A DNA stretch of 64,000 nucleotides. Origin: Leucobacter chromiisoli (GTDB lineage Bacteria > Actinomycetota > Actinomycetes > Actinomycetales > Microbacteriaceae). Under the pieces are notes generated by a model that had not been told where the DNA came from, searched no databases, and saw only the letters and a program-made list of their open reading frames with translations. Made by a program: the position numbers and the translations under genes. The stretch covers positions 1-64,000 of the forward strand of contig NZ_JAEHOH010000002.1 of NCBI RefSeq assembly GCF_016522505.1, given 5' to 3'. How positions within the stretch are numbered: position 1 is the first letter of the stretch; each line of letters begins with the position of its first letter. This document shows, in pieces, positions 54,550 through 63,823 of the stretch.

Positions 54550-55992
54550 TCAGCGCGAGGTCACGGCGTGCAGCAGCTCCGCAACCGGGGTGAATGCTCC
54601 GTCGAGCAGCACCTCGGGCCCTGCGTGAACGCCGCCCCCGACATCGATGCCGAAGCCCCGGGCGCGTAGGCGCCCCCCGATGACGACCTCGGTGATGTCC
54701 GCCGCGGTGGCCGACATCACCAGCTGCGCGGGCTCGCTGCCCGCGGTGCGCACCGTGTCGGGGTCCACGACGATCAGGTCGCACACCGCGCCCGCGCGGA
54801 TCTCGCCGACCGTGCTCTCTCCGCTCTCCCTCGCTTCTGCGCTCCCTGGTCTCCGGCCTCCCGCGCTCCCCGCGGCACCCGCCTCGCGCCCGGTGCTCGC
54901 CGTCCCCCCGGCCGTCATCGCGGTGACGAGCTCGGCCGGTGAGAACCGGCCGCGCTCGCCCGATGCGAGGCGTTCTCCGTGCTCAAGCGCGCGGGCTTCG
55001 ACGAGCGGGTCGACGACCGCGTGCTGATCGGTGCCGAGCGCGATCGGCGATCCCGCGTCGTGCAGTTCCCGGGCCGGCCCGATGCCGTCGCCGAGGTCGG
55101 CCTCCGTGGTGGGGCACATCACGATCGTGGCGCCGCTGTCGCCGAGCAGTTCAATGTCGTGCGACGTCAGGTGGGTCGCGTGCACCGCTGAGAGCCTGGG
55201 GCTCAACAGGTCGTGATCCGCGAGCAACTCGGTCGGGGTGCGACCCGTCTCCGCGAGGCACGCCTCGTTCTCGGCGGGCTGCTCCGACAGATGGACGTGC
55301 AGCGGCACAGACGGGTCGAGGCGCTCTGAGATCAGGCTGAGTGCGGGGACGGGCACGGCGCGTACGGAGTGCAGCGCAGCGCCGACGATCACCTCGTCGG
55401 CGGAGAACTCCTCGGCGACGCGGTTGCGCAGCGACTCGAACCGGGTCAGCCACCGCTCGGCCGTGCCGTCGCCGAAACGCGCCTGCTCGTCGGTCAGCGG
55501 CGCGCCGAAACCGCTCGAGAGGTAGCAGGTGTCCAGCAGCGTCAGTCTGATCCCGGTCGCCCGGGCCGCCCGCGCGAGCGCCAGTTCCATCGCGTGCGGT
55601 TCCGCGTAGGGGACCCCGCCCGGGGCGTGGTGCACGTAGTGGAACTCGGCGACCGACGTCCACCCGGCCGCCACCATCTCGCCGTACACCGCGGTGGCGA
55701 TGCGCTCGTAGCTCTCGGGGGTGAGGCGCGCCGCCTCCCGATACATCAGTTCGCGCCAGGTCCAGAAGCTGCCGCCGTCGGCGTGGGCGCGGCCCCGCAG
55801 CAGCCGGTGGAAGGCGTGGGAGTGCGCGTTGACGGCGCCAGGGAAGACGACTCCTCGCAGCCGTCGATCGGCGGGGACGGGGGCGACCCCCGTGGCGACG
55901 GCCGCGATCCTGCCCGCTTCGTCGCAGTCGATGCGCACCCGTTCGACGATCCCGCCGCCGACCCAGGCCTTCGGCGCCCAGAACGAGTTCAT
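54550..55992 (-). CDS. hutF: Formimidoylglutamate deiminase
   Basis: HutF removes ammonia from N-formimidoyl-L-glutamate to give N-formyl-L-glutamate, the first half of the two-step hut branch. The 480-residue amidohydrolase has NAHSHAFHRLLRG (His57, His59), FHYVHHAPGG, ALHSVRAVP (His208), HVHLSEQ, and GTDQHAVVDPL (Asp322). Residues 363-396 are a Gly/Ala/Ser/Arg-rich insertion before the last barrel strand. Its ATG overlaps the amidohydrolase stop (ATGA). Confidence 0.94.
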   Translation of the reverse strand: MNSFWAPKAWVGGGIVERVRIDCDEAGRIAAVATGVAPVPADRRLRGVVFPGAVNAHSHAFHRLLRGRAHADGGSFWTWRELMYREAARLTPESYERIATAVYGEMVAAGWTSVAEFHYVHHAPGGVPYAEPHAMELALARAARATGIRLTLLDTCYLSSGFGAPLTDEQARFGDGTAERWLTRFESLRNRVAEEFSADEVIVGAALHSVRAVPVPALSLISERLDPSVPLHVHLSEQPAENEACLAETGRTPTELLADHDLLSPRLSAVHATHLTSHDIELLGDSGATIVMCPTTEADLGDGIGPARELHDAGSPIALGTDQHAVVDPLVEARALEHGERLASGERGRFSPAELVTAMTAGGTASTGREAGAAGSAGGRRPGSAEARESGESTVGEIRAGAVCDLIVVDPDTVRTAGSEPAQLVMSATAADITEVVIGGRLRARGFGIDVGGGVHAGPEVLLDGAFTPVAELLHAVTSR

Positions 55993-57188
55993 CGCAGCAT
56001 CCCCTCCAGCACGTCCGCCAGTGCGACGGCCGAGTGATCGGCGTCGGCGTCCTCCGCGTACTCCTCGGGGGAGTGGGAGATGCCGCTCGGGTTGCGGGTG
56101 AAGAGCATCGCGCTTGGCGCGAACTCGGCGAGGATGCCCGCGTCGTGCCCCGCGCCCGTGCGCAGCACCGGGGCGTCCGGCAGCAGCTCGGTGAGCTCGC
56201 GGGTGAGACCGGCGTCGAAGTGGGCCGTGGGGCTCCACGACTCCTCGGTCACGGCGACCGTGCAGCCGCGGGCGGCGGCGATCCGGGCGCAGGCCTCCTC
56301 GATGCGCGTCACCAGCGCGCGAGTCGTCTCGTCGTGCGGGTGCCGGGCGTCGACCCAGAAGCTCACCTCCGAAGCGATCACGTTCGTGCCGCCGGGGAAC
56401 GGCTCGAACCGGCCGACGGTCGCTCGGGCGTCGTCGATCTGCTCGGCGAGGTCGGCGACGGCGCCCACCATCTCGGCTGCTGCGACGACCGGGTCGGAGC
56501 GGTCGCTCATCGCCGTCGTGCCGGCGTGGTTGCCCTGGCCCTGCACCGACACCCGCCAGCGCCCATGCCCCAGGATCGAGGAGCCGACGGCGATCGGTCG
56601 GCCGAGGTCGATGAGTCCCCGCCCCTGCTCGATGTGCAGCTCCACGAAGCGTCCGATGCGGCCGAGCGCCTCGTCGTCGCGGCCGAGGTGGTTCGGATCG
56701 AGGCCGCCGGCGGCGAACACGTCGGCGAGGGTGTTGCCGTCCTGGTCGGTGAGGCTGCGTGCGCGATCGGCGGAGAGCTTGCCCGTCAGCAGACGGGATC
56801 CGAGACAGGCGATCCCGAACCGCGACCCCTCCTCCTCGGGGAACACGGCGACGGCCAGGGAGCGCCGCGGTTGCACGCCGCGCTCCCGCAGCACATCGAC
56901 CGCTTGGAGCGCCGCCGCGACGCCGAGCGGGCCGTCGAAGGCCCCGCCGCCCGGCACGGAGTCGAGGTGGCTGCCGGTGACCACGGAGCCGGCCTGCGGC
57001 TCGCCCCACCACGCCCAGATGATGCCGTTGCGATCGGTGGTGACGTCGAGGCCGCGGCGTTCGGCCTCCGCGATGAACCACGATCGCAGATCCAGCTCGG
57101 CCGCGGAGAACACCGGTCTGTAGTATCCGCCCGAGCGCCGGTCCCGGCCCAGCTGCTCGATGTCCGCGAGTAACCGGGTGACGCTCAT
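55989..57188 (-). CDS. M20 family amidohydrolase (allantoate/N-carbamoyl amino acid hydrolase-like), probable HutG substitute
   Basis: This 399-residue binuclear zinc peptidase-family enzyme has the metal motifs GSHLDSVPGGGAFDGPLGV, AVFPEEEGSRF and FVELHIEQG, with the dimerisation-domain GQGNHAGTT. Homologs hydrolyse N-carbamoyl or N-formyl amino acids and allantoate. It is translationally coupled to hutF, and no hutG is present. I infer that it deformylates N-formylglutamate to glutamate and formate. The ATG at 57188 has AAGGAG eight bases upstream. Confidence 0.88.
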   Translation of the reverse strand: MSVTRLLADIEQLGRDRRSGGYYRPVFSAAELDLRSWFIAEAERRGLDVTTDRNGIIWAWWGEPQAGSVVTGSHLDSVPGGGAFDGPLGVAAALQAVDVLRERGVQPRRSLAVAVFPEEEGSRFGIACLGSRLLTGKLSADRARSLTDQDGNTLADVFAAGGLDPNHLGRDDEALGRIGRFVELHIEQGRGLIDLGRPIAVGSSILGHGRWRVSVQGQGNHAGTTAMSDRSDPVVAAAEMVGAVADLAEQIDDARATVGRFEPFPGGTNVIASEVSFWVDARHPHDETTRALVTRIEEACARIAAARGCTVAVTEESWSPTAHFDAGLTRELTELLPDAPVLRTGAGHDAGILAEFAPSAMLFTRNPSGISHSPEEYAEDADADHSAVALADVLEGMLR

Positions 57189-57445
57189 GCTGGACACTCC
57201 TTCTTGTCGGGCGAGACACCGGTGGGCGGGGCGCTGCCGGTGTGTTTCGACGGAAGCCTAGCCGTGAGGTGATGGTGCTCGGAAGCGATTCCCGATCGAA
57301 AAGACGCCGGAAGGAGAACAGTTGTCCGGTATTTCGGACGTGCGAAACTGTGGGGTGTCGGGGGATCTGAAGGTCGCGGTGGCCCGCCTCGAGGGCCCGC
57401 GGCCGCCCCTCATCCGGGCGCAGTGAGGCGGGGCCGCTGGCGCGG

Positions 57446-57451
57446 TACGAT
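57446..57451 (+). promoter_or_regulatory. -10 box of leaderless tyrS promoter
   Basis: TACGAT lies seven bases before the GTG at 57459. The rest of the 270-base gap after the amidohydrolase gene (57189-57445) shows no gene, and no T-box is evident. Confidence 0.5.
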
Positions 57452-57458
57452 GGCAGGC

Positions 57459-58853
57459 GTGTCTGCAACGAGTGAACGCGACGAGATCCTGGCCGCCCAG
57501 CGCAACGACGACAGCTTCGACACCCTCTGGGACGAGCTCGAGTGGCGCGGGCTGATCCACGTCTCGACCGACCAGGGGGCCCTGTCCGAGCTGCTCGAGG
57601 GCGAGCCGTTCACCTATTACTGCGGCTTCGACCCGACCGCGCCGAGCCTGCACCTGGGCAACCTCGTGCAGCTGCTCGTGCTGCGCCGCCTGCAGCTCAA
57701 GGGCCACAAGCCCCTCGGCCTGGTCGGAGGCTCGACCGGCCTCATCGGCGACCCGCGCCCCACCGCCGAGCGCACCCTGAACACGCGGGAGACCGTCGCC
57801 GAGTGGGTCACCCGCCTGCAGGCGCAGGTGACGCGCTTCCTCTCGACCGAGGGCGAGAGCGCGGTGCGCCTCGTCAACAACCTCGACTGGACCGCACCGC
57901 TCTCGGCGATCGACTTCCTGCGCGAGGTGGGCAAGCACTTCCGCGTCGGCACGATGCTCAAGAAGGACGCCGTGGCCGCGCGCCTGAACTCCGACGAGGG
58001 CATCAGCTACACCGAGTTCAGCTACCAGATCCTGCAGGGCTTCGACTACCTCGAGCTGTTCCGCCAGTACGACTGCAGGCTGCAGACGGGCGGCAGCGAC
58101 CAGTGGGGCAACCTCACGAGCGGCACCGACCTGATCCGCAAGGTCGAGGGCGCGTCGGCCCACGCCATCGGCACGCCGCTGATCACGAACGCGGACGGCA
58201 CGAAGTTCGGCAAGAGCGAGGGCAACGCGATCTGGCTCGATCCCGACATGTGCTCGCCGTACACCTTCTACCAGTTCTGGTTGAACCAGGCCGACGCCGA
58301 CGTGATCGACCGGCTCAAGGTCTTCACCTTCCTGAGCCGCGCCGAGATCGAGGAGTACGCCGATCAGGTCGAGCGCGAGCCGTTCAAGCGCGCGGCCCAG
58401 AAGCGGCTCGCGCTCGAGGTGACGACTCTCGTGCACGGGCCGGCTGCGACCCAGGGCGCGATCGACGCGTCGGAGGCCCTCTTCGGGCGGGGCGATCTCG
58501 CGGCGCTCGACGCCCGCACGCTGGGCGCGGCGGTGAGCGAGCTGCCCGGCGCCTCCGGCGAGACCGGTGAGGCGATGGGCCGCCTGCTCGGCGGTTGGCG
58601 GGCGAACGCGGAGGGCGAGGCCGAACTGACGGGCCGCGCGCTGCCCGGCCCGCTCGTGACCGAGCTCATGGTGGCCGCGGGGCTCGTGAAGAGCCTGAGC
58701 GAGGCCCGCCGCGCCGTCGCGCAGGGCGGCGTCTACCTCAACAACGCCCCGGTGCAGGATCCGGATCGCACGCTCGAGGAGGACGATCTGCTGCACGGCG
58801 CCTACGCGGTGCTGCGCCGCGGCAAGAAGACCCTCGCCGGGATCGCGCCCTAG
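57459..58853 (+). CDS. tyrS: Tyrosyl-tRNA synthetase
   Basis: TyrS charges tRNA-Tyr. The 464-residue class I synthetase has the HIGH-like motif APSLHLGNL within YYCGFDPTAPSLHLGNLV, the tyrosine pocket GGSDQWGN, the KMSKS-like KFGKSEGNAIW and a C-terminal S4-like RNA-binding domain (GLVKSLSEARRAVAQGGVYL). I chose GTG 57459 on the leaderless box; an earlier in-frame start gives an Arg-rich extension with no family match. It overlaps the convergent GntR gene by four bases. Confidence 0.96.
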   Translation: MSATSERDEILAAQRNDDSFDTLWDELEWRGLIHVSTDQGALSELLEGEPFTYYCGFDPTAPSLHLGNLVQLLVLRRLQLKGHKPLGLVGGSTGLIGDPRPTAERTLNTRETVAEWVTRLQAQVTRFLSTEGESAVRLVNNLDWTAPLSAIDFLREVGKHFRVGTMLKKDAVAARLNSDEGISYTEFSYQILQGFDYLELFRQYDCRLQTGGSDQWGNLTSGTDLIRKVEGASAHAIGTPLITNADGTKFGKSEGNAIWLDPDMCSPYTFYQFWLNQADADVIDRLKVFTFLSRAEIEEYADQVEREPFKRAAQKRLALEVTTLVHGPAATQGAIDASEALFGRGDLAALDARTLGAAVSELPGASGETGEAMGRLLGGWRANAEGEAELTGRALPGPLVTELMVAAGLVKSLSEARRAVAQGGVYLNNAPVQDPDRTLEEDDLLHGAYAVLRRGKKTLAGIAP

Positions 58854-59647
58854 CCGAGCTCCTCGGCCGCGAGGGTCACCATCGAGAGGTGGCCGCGCAC
58901 GAGCCGCTCGGCGAGCTCCGTCTCGCCCGCCAGCAGCGCGCCGACGAGACGCACGTGCTCCATCCGCATCTTCTCGGAGTCGGCGCGCTTCGCGTTGATG
59001 ACGTCGATGAAGAGCGAGGAGTCGAGCATCAGCTCGTTCTCGATGCGCGTCAGCGCGCTGTTCCCCGTGAGCGCGACGATCGCGGTGTGCAGCTCGCGGT
59101 GCGCGGTCGTCGCCCGCACGGTGTCGTTCTCGTCGAGCGCGGCGCAGTAGCTCGTGATCGCGTGCTGGAGGCGGCGGATGCTCTCCGGCGAGGCCCGATC
59201 GCACGAGCGCGCGGCCTCGCACTCGATCAGCAGGCGGGCGTCGAGGCTGTCGCGCATCTCCTTCTCGTCGAAGGTGCGCACGCTCGCGCTGCGGTACGGC
59301 CGGCGCTCGAGGTAGCGCTCCGTGACGAGCCGCTGCAGCACCTCCCTGGCCGTCGTGCGCGAGACGCCGTACTGCTCCAGGATCCAGCGCTCCGTGATCG
59401 GGGAGCCCAGCGCGATGCGCCCGGCCAGGATCGCGTAGACGATCCTCCCGGCGACCTCGTTCGAGGCGAGCGTGCCCTCGTTGGAGGTCAGCGTGCCCTG
59501 GCGGGATCCGAGAGCCCCGCCGTCGGCCCCGAGCACCCCGTCGCCCGATCCGAGCGCGCCCGCGCTCGATCCGGCCGCCCTCGCCCCGCGGTCGGCGGCG
59601 CTGCCGAGGGGCTCGAGTCGGCGCTGACCCAGACCGGTGTCGTTCAT
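58850..59647 (-). CDS. GntR family regulator, FadR/FCD subgroup
   Basis: The 265-residue protein has a low-complexity Gly/Ala/Ser N-terminus (about 60 residues), then a winged helix (RIVYAILAGRIALGSPITE, ILEQYGVSRTTAREVLQRLV) and the all-helical FCD effector domain (LLIECEAARSC, HRELHTAIVALTGN, HVRLVGALLAG). FCD regulators usually sense small carboxylic or amino acids. It is divergent from the lyase-transporter operon and probably controls it. Start is ATG 59647, six bases after a TAGGAT box; a shorter start after the low-complexity stretch is possible. Confidence 0.9.
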   Translation of the reverse strand: MNDTGLGQRRLEPLGSAADRGARAAGSSAGALGSGDGVLGADGGALGSRQGTLTSNEGTLASNEVAGRIVYAILAGRIALGSPITERWILEQYGVSRTTAREVLQRLVTERYLERRPYRSASVRTFDEKEMRDSLDARLLIECEAARSCDRASPESIRRLQHAITSYCAALDENDTVRATTAHRELHTAIVALTGNSALTRIENELMLDSSLFIDVINAKRADSEKMRMEHVRLVGALLAGETELAERLVRGHLSMVTLAAEELG

Positions 59648-59653
59648 GACCTC

Positions 59654-59659
59654 ATCCTA
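59654..59659 (-). promoter_or_regulatory. -10 box of the GntR gene
   Basis: On the minus strand TAGGAT lies six bases before the ATG at 59647. Confidence 0.5.
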
Positions 59660-59670
59660 TGGGGCAAACA

Positions 59671-59735
59671 TTGTCGGTCAAAAATTTGACTTGAACACTG
59701 GGAGCCTGCATGCTTGGATAAATTTTGTACGACAA
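59671..59735. promoter_or_regulatory. Two GntR-type operators in the divergent region
   Basis: TTGTACGACAA (59725-59735) is a near-perfect palindrome, and TTGTCGGTCAA (59671-59681) resembles it. Both match the TTGT-x3-ACAA style of FadR-subgroup sites and lie between the regulator and the operon it should control. The surrounding 65 bases are AT-rich. Confidence 0.55.
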
Positions 59736-59764
59736 TCCTTGCGATGTGGGAAGGACCGGTGGCC

Positions 59765-61219
59765 ATGGTGGAAGACGATCCCGGACAGCGGAGCGGAAAG
59801 CTCTGGGGCGGGCGATTCGAGTCGGGGCCGTCCCCCGAGCTCGAGGCGCTCTCGCGCTCGCCGCGGGAGTACTTCGACCTGGTGCGCGACGACGTCGCCG
59901 GGTCCACGGCCCATCTCGGAGAGCTCGAGCGCGTCGGCCTGATCGACGCGGATCTGCGCCGGCGGATCGCCGAGACGCTCGAGCAGATGGTGGCGGACCA
60001 CGAGGCCGGCGCTCTGCAGCCGCTGCCCTCCGACGAGGACGTCCACGGCTACCTCGAGCGCGTGCTCGTCGAGCGCCTCGGCCCGGAGGCCGGGGCGATC
60101 CGCGCCGGACGCTCCCGCAACGACCAGGCCGCCAACAACCTGCGCCTCTACCTGCGCCGCACGATCCCGCGCCTGACCGCGCTGGTCGGCGAGCTCGTCG
60201 AGGCGCTCGTCGACCGGTCCGAGGACACGGCCGGCGTCGTGGCGCCCGGCTTCACCCACCTGCAGACGGCGCAGCCGATCCTCTTCGGCCACCAGCTGCT
60301 CGCGCACGCCTGGGCCGTGCGCCGCGACATGACCAGGCTCGTGCACGCCTGGGAGGCCTCGGGGCTGTCGCCGCTCGGGTCGGCGGCGCTCGCCGGATCC
60401 ACGCTGCACGCCGACCAGGAGGCGATGGCCGCCGACCTCGGCTACCGGGGCATGGTGCCCAACTCCATCGACGCGGTGTCGAGCCGCGACCACGTGGTCG
60501 ACTTCCTCTACGCGGCCGCCATGCTCGGCACCGACGTCTCGCGGCTCTGCGAGGAGCTCTGCATGTGGGCCTCCAAGCAGTTCGGCTGGGTGCGGCTGCA
60601 CGACGGCTACTCCACGGGCTCGTCGATCATGCCGCAGAAGAAGAATCCCGACATCGCCGAGCTGTCGCGGGGCCGCACGGGCCGGCTGCACGCCAACCTC
60701 ATCGGCATGCTCTCGGCGCTCAAGTCGCTCGCCTTCGCCTACAACCGCGACCTGGCCGACGACAAGCACTACACCTTCGACTCGGTCGAGACCCTCGAGC
60801 TCGTGCTCCCGGCCCTCACCGGCATGATCCGCACCCTGGAGTTCGACGCCGAGGAGATGCGCCGCCAGGCGATCGACGGCTTCTCGCTCGCCACCGAGGT
60901 CGCCGACTGGCTGGCGGAGGGCGGCATGCCGTTCAGCGAGGCGCACGACGTCACCGGCCGCCTCGTGCTGTTCTGCGAGGCGAGGGGCGTCGGGCTCGAG
61001 GATCTGGGCCCGGCCGATCTCGCCGAGGTCGACGAGCGGCTGACCCCCGACGTGCTCGAGCGGCTCACGCTCGAGTCGGCCGTCGCACGACGCGACGGTC
61101 TGAACGGCACCGCGCCCGAGGTGCTCGTCTCGCAGCAGACCCGGCTGCGGGCCGAGCTCGGAGAGGTCGTCGCCCGATTCGACGTGAACACCGCCGGCAC
61201 TGAGAGGGCAGCATCATGA
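59765..61219 (+). CDS. Argininosuccinate lyase-like enzyme (probable catabolic C-N lyase)
   Basis: The 484-residue protein is a clear ArgH-family member: [60 protein letters not shown] and [16 protein letters not shown] at about residues 289-304. The window already has a biosynthetic argH next to argF. This copy is divergent from a GntR gene and coupled (ATGA) to an amino acid ABC importer, so it probably cleaves an imported N-substituted aspartate or related compound, as known ArgH-like ethylenediaminedisuccinate lyases do. The ATG at 59765 has AAGGA upstream; ATG 59744 is an alternative. Confidence 0.88.
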   Translation: MVEDDPGQRSGKLWGGRFESGPSPELEALSRSPREYFDLVRDDVAGSTAHLGELERVGLIDADLRRRIAETLEQMVADHEAGALQPLPSDEDVHGYLERVLVERLGPEAGAIRAGRSRNDQAANNLRLYLRRTIPRLTALVGELVEALVDRSEDTAGVVAPGFTHLQTAQPILFGHQLLAHAWAVRRDMTRLVHAWEASGLSPLGSAALAGSTLHADQEAMAADLGYRGMVPNSIDAVSSRDHVVDFLYAAAMLGTDVSRLCEELCMWASKQFGWVRLHDGYSTGSSIMPQKKNPDIAELSRGRTGRLHANLIGMLSALKSLAFAYNRDLADDKHYTFDSVETLELVLPALTGMIRTLEFDAEEMRRQAIDGFSLATEVADWLAEGGMPFSEAHDVTGRLVLFCEARGVGLEDLGPADLAEVDERLTPDVLERLTLESAVARRDGLNGTAPEVLVSQQTRLRAELGEVVARFDVNTAGTERAAS

Positions 61220-62112
61220 CCGCCGTAGCCAACTGGACCGACCCCGCCGGCAGCGGCGTCGACGTCGCCCACGCCCACCGCATCGGCCGCCGCCACCCCA
61301 CGCGCTGGGTGACCGGCATCGTCGTGATCGCGATCGTCGCGATCATCGTCTACGCGTTCGCGACGGGCGACATCGACTGGCCCGTCGTCGGCGAGTACTT
61401 CTTCGACTCGACGGTGCTCGCGGGCGTGCGCAATGTGATCCTGATGACGATCCTCGCGATGCTCGTGGGCGTCGCGCTCGGCGTCGTCGTCGCGCTCATG
61501 CGGCTGTCGGCCAACCCGGTGCTCCGGGCGACGAGCAGCGGCTTCGTCTGGGTCTTCCGCGGCGTCCCCCAGATCGTGCAGCTGCTCATCTGGTACAACC
61601 TCGCGCTGATCGTTCCCTACATCTACATCCCCGGCATCATCGACGAGCGCACGGTCGACGTCATGTCGCCCTTCATCTCGGCGCTGCTCGGCCTCGGCCT
61701 CCACCAGGCGGCCTACGCGTCCGAGATCATCCGCGCCGGCATCATGAGCGTCAGCCGCGGGCAGATCGAGGCCGCACAGGCGCTCGCGATGCCCCGCTCG
61801 CTGATGCTGAAGCGCATCATCCTGCCGCAGGCCATGCGGGTCATCATCCCGCCGATGGGCAACGAGTTCATCACCATGGTCAAGATGACCTCGCTGGCCT
61901 CCGTGATCCAGTACACCGAGCTGCTCTACAGCGCTCAGACCATCTACCTCGCCAACAACATGGTGATGGAGCTGCTGTTCGTCGTGTCGCTCTGGTACAT
62001 GGTGCTCGTCACCGTGCTGAGCTTCGGCCAGCACTTCCTCGAGCAGCGGTTCGGGCGCGGGTTCCAGCCCCGCACCGCCGCCAAGAAGCGGACGAAGGGA
62101 ATCGCCAAGTGA
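61216..62112 (+). CDS. Polar amino acid ABC transporter permease
   Basis: The 298-residue permease of the HisM/GlnP type has a cytosolic N-terminus, helix 1 ([18 protein letters not shown]), the segment [20 protein letters not shown] and the EAA loop [20 protein letters not shown]. Only one permease gene is present, so it probably works as a homodimer. It overlaps the lyase gene upstream and the ATPase gene downstream, each by four bases. Confidence 0.93.
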   Translation: MTAVANWTDPAGSGVDVAHAHRIGRRHPTRWVTGIVVIAIVAIIVYAFATGDIDWPVVGEYFFDSTVLAGVRNVILMTILAMLVGVALGVVVALMRLSANPVLRATSSGFVWVFRGVPQIVQLLIWYNLALIVPYIYIPGIIDERTVDVMSPFISALLGLGLHQAAYASEIIRAGIMSVSRGQIEAAQALAMPRSLMLKRIILPQAMRVIIPPMGNEFITMVKMTSLASVIQYTELLYSAQTIYLANNMVMELLFVVSLWYMVLVTVLSFGQHFLEQRFGRGFQPRTAAKKRTKGIAK

Positions 62113-62870
62113 GCGCGTTCATCGAACTGCGGAACATCCACAAGAGCTTCGGGCACCTCCACGTGCTGAAGGGGGCCGACCTGGAGGTGAACGCCGGCGA
62201 GGTGCTGTGCCTCCTGGGACGCTCCGGATCCGGCAAGAGCACGCTGCTGCGCTGCATCAACCAGCTGGAGACGATCGACGAGGGATCCATCGTGGTCGAC
62301 GGGCAGCTGCTCGGCGTCGAGTGGCACCGGGGCAGGCTGCGGGAGCTGAAGGACCGGCAGGTCACGGCCCAGCGCCGCGACATCGGCATGGTGTTCCAGC
62401 AGTTCAACCTGTTCCCGCACCTGTCGATCCTCGAGAACGTCACCGAGGCGCCCATCCGCGTGCTCGGCCAGTCGCCGCGGCAGGCGAAGCAGTACGCCGT
62501 CGAGCTGCTCGAGCGCGTCGGCCTCGGCGACAAGGTCGGCAGCTACCCGCTGCAGCTCTCCGGCGGGCAGCAGCAGCGCGCCGCGATCGCGCGCGCCCTC
62601 GCCATGAAGCCCAAGGTCATGCTCTTCGACGAGCCGACCTCGGCCCTCGATCCCGAGCTCGTCGGCGAGGTGCTCGAGGTCATGCGCGGTCTCGCCGAGA
62701 GCGGCATGACGATGATCGTCGTCACCCACGAGTTCGGCTTCGCCCGCGAGGCCGCCGACACCGTCGCCTACATGCACGACGGCGTCATCATCGAGCGCGG
62801 CTCCCCGGAGCAGGTGCTCTCCGACCCCGTGGACGACCGCACGCGCTCGTTCATCTCCGCGGTGAAGTAG
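62109..62870 (+). CDS. Polar amino acid ABC transporter ATPase
   Basis: The 253-residue GlnQ-type ATPase has Walker [10 protein letters not shown], the Q-loop [13 protein letters not shown], signature LSGGQQQR, Walker [21 protein letters not shown] and the switch His in VVTHEFGFA. It starts with GTG at 62109, overlapping the permease stop, and is followed 65 bases later by the binding-protein gene. Confidence 0.95.
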   Translation: MSAFIELRNIHKSFGHLHVLKGADLEVNAGEVLCLLGRSGSGKSTLLRCINQLETIDEGSIVVDGQLLGVEWHRGRLRELKDRQVTAQRRDIGMVFQQFNLFPHLSILENVTEAPIRVLGQSPRQAKQYAVELLERVGLGDKVGSYPLQLSGGQQQRAAIARALAMKPKVMLFDEPTSALDPELVGEVLEVMRGLAESGMTMIVVTHEFGFAREAADTVAYMHDGVIIERGSPEQVLSDPVDDRTRSFISAVK

Positions 62871-62935
62871 CCGCGGGCGACCCGACCCATTCGAAACCCC
62901 GAAACCCGATACCACGACACAGGAGTGTGGATCCC

Positions 62936-63787
62936 ATGAAGAAGAAGACATTCGCCGCGGTGGCCCTCGTGGCCGCAGCCATGCTGACCGTCACGGGCTG
63001 CTCCGGCAGCAAGCTGCAGCAGGAGGACGAGGCGAGCGGCAGCTCGACCGCGAAGGCCGACAAGCTGATCTTCGGCGTCTCCAACGGCTACCCGCCCATG
63101 GAGTACACCGATCCCGAGACCAAGGAGTTCACCGGGTTCGACGTCGATCTCGGCAACGCCATCGCCGAGGAGCTCGGCAAGGAGGCCGTCTGGGAGGAGA
63201 TGGAGTTCGACCAGCTCATCAACTCGCTGAAGACGAGCCGTGTCGACGCGACCATGTCGGGCATGTCCGACACGGTCGAGCGGCAGGAGACGATCGACTT
63301 CGTCGACTACGTCAAGGACGGCCCGCAGTTCTTCACCTCGAACACCCAGGCGGCCGAGGTGAAGACCCGCGCGGATCTCTGCGGCACCAAGGTGGGCACC
63401 GTCTCGGGCACGACCTACGTCGAGAGGATCGAGGAGTGGTCGGCGGAGAACTGCCCCGCCGATCAGGCCATCGAGGTGCTCCGCATGGCGGAGGGGACCG
63501 ACGTGCTGCTGCAGCTGAAGCAGGATCGCATCGCCGGCGCCATGCTCGGCACCGTCAGCCTCGCCTACCAGCTGACGCTGAACCCCGACACCTACACGCT
63601 CGTCGAGGAGCCGCTGAGCGAGGACCTCTACGGCATCGGCGTGAAGAAGGGCAACGAGGCGCTGCTGACCGAGATCCACGACGCCATCGAGAAGCTGCGC
63701 GAGGACGGCACCTACGACGAGCTGCTCACGAAGTACGGCCTCGAGGACTACGGCGTCGACGAGGTCACCATCAACCTCGGCGAGTAG
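62936..63787 (+). CDS. Polar amino acid ABC transporter substrate-binding lipoprotein
   Basis: The 283-residue family 3 binding protein has a signal peptide with lipobox VTGC (Cys22) and the GlnH-type fold (LIFGVSNGYPPMEYTDPETK, FTGFDVDLGNAIAEELG, LINSLKTSRVDATMSGMSDT, CGTKVGTVSGTT). The strong FDVDLG and early Tyr and Glu residues fit an alpha-amino acid ligand. It completes the GntR-controlled operon; its ligand is presumably the substrate of the ArgH-like lyase. AGGAG lies 13 bases before the ATG. Confidence 0.93.
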   Translation: MKKKTFAAVALVAAAMLTVTGCSGSKLQQEDEASGSSTAKADKLIFGVSNGYPPMEYTDPETKEFTGFDVDLGNAIAEELGKEAVWEEMEFDQLINSLKTSRVDATMSGMSDTVERQETIDFVDYVKDGPQFFTSNTQAAEVKTRADLCGTKVGTVSGTTYVERIEEWSAENCPADQAIEVLRMAEGTDVLLQLKQDRIAGAMLGTVSLAYQLTLNPDTYTLVEEPLSEDLYGIGVKKGNEALLTEIHDAIEKLREDGTYDELLTKYGLEDYGVDEVTINLGE

Positions 63788-63823
63788 CGCCGACCACTCG
63801 ACCGGATCACGACAGGGAGCATG

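Noticed and set aside
57189-57458. T-box riboswitch upstream of tyrS
   Set aside because: No T-box sequence or terminator-antiterminator arrangement is visible, and tyrS has a leaderless-type promoter directly before its start.
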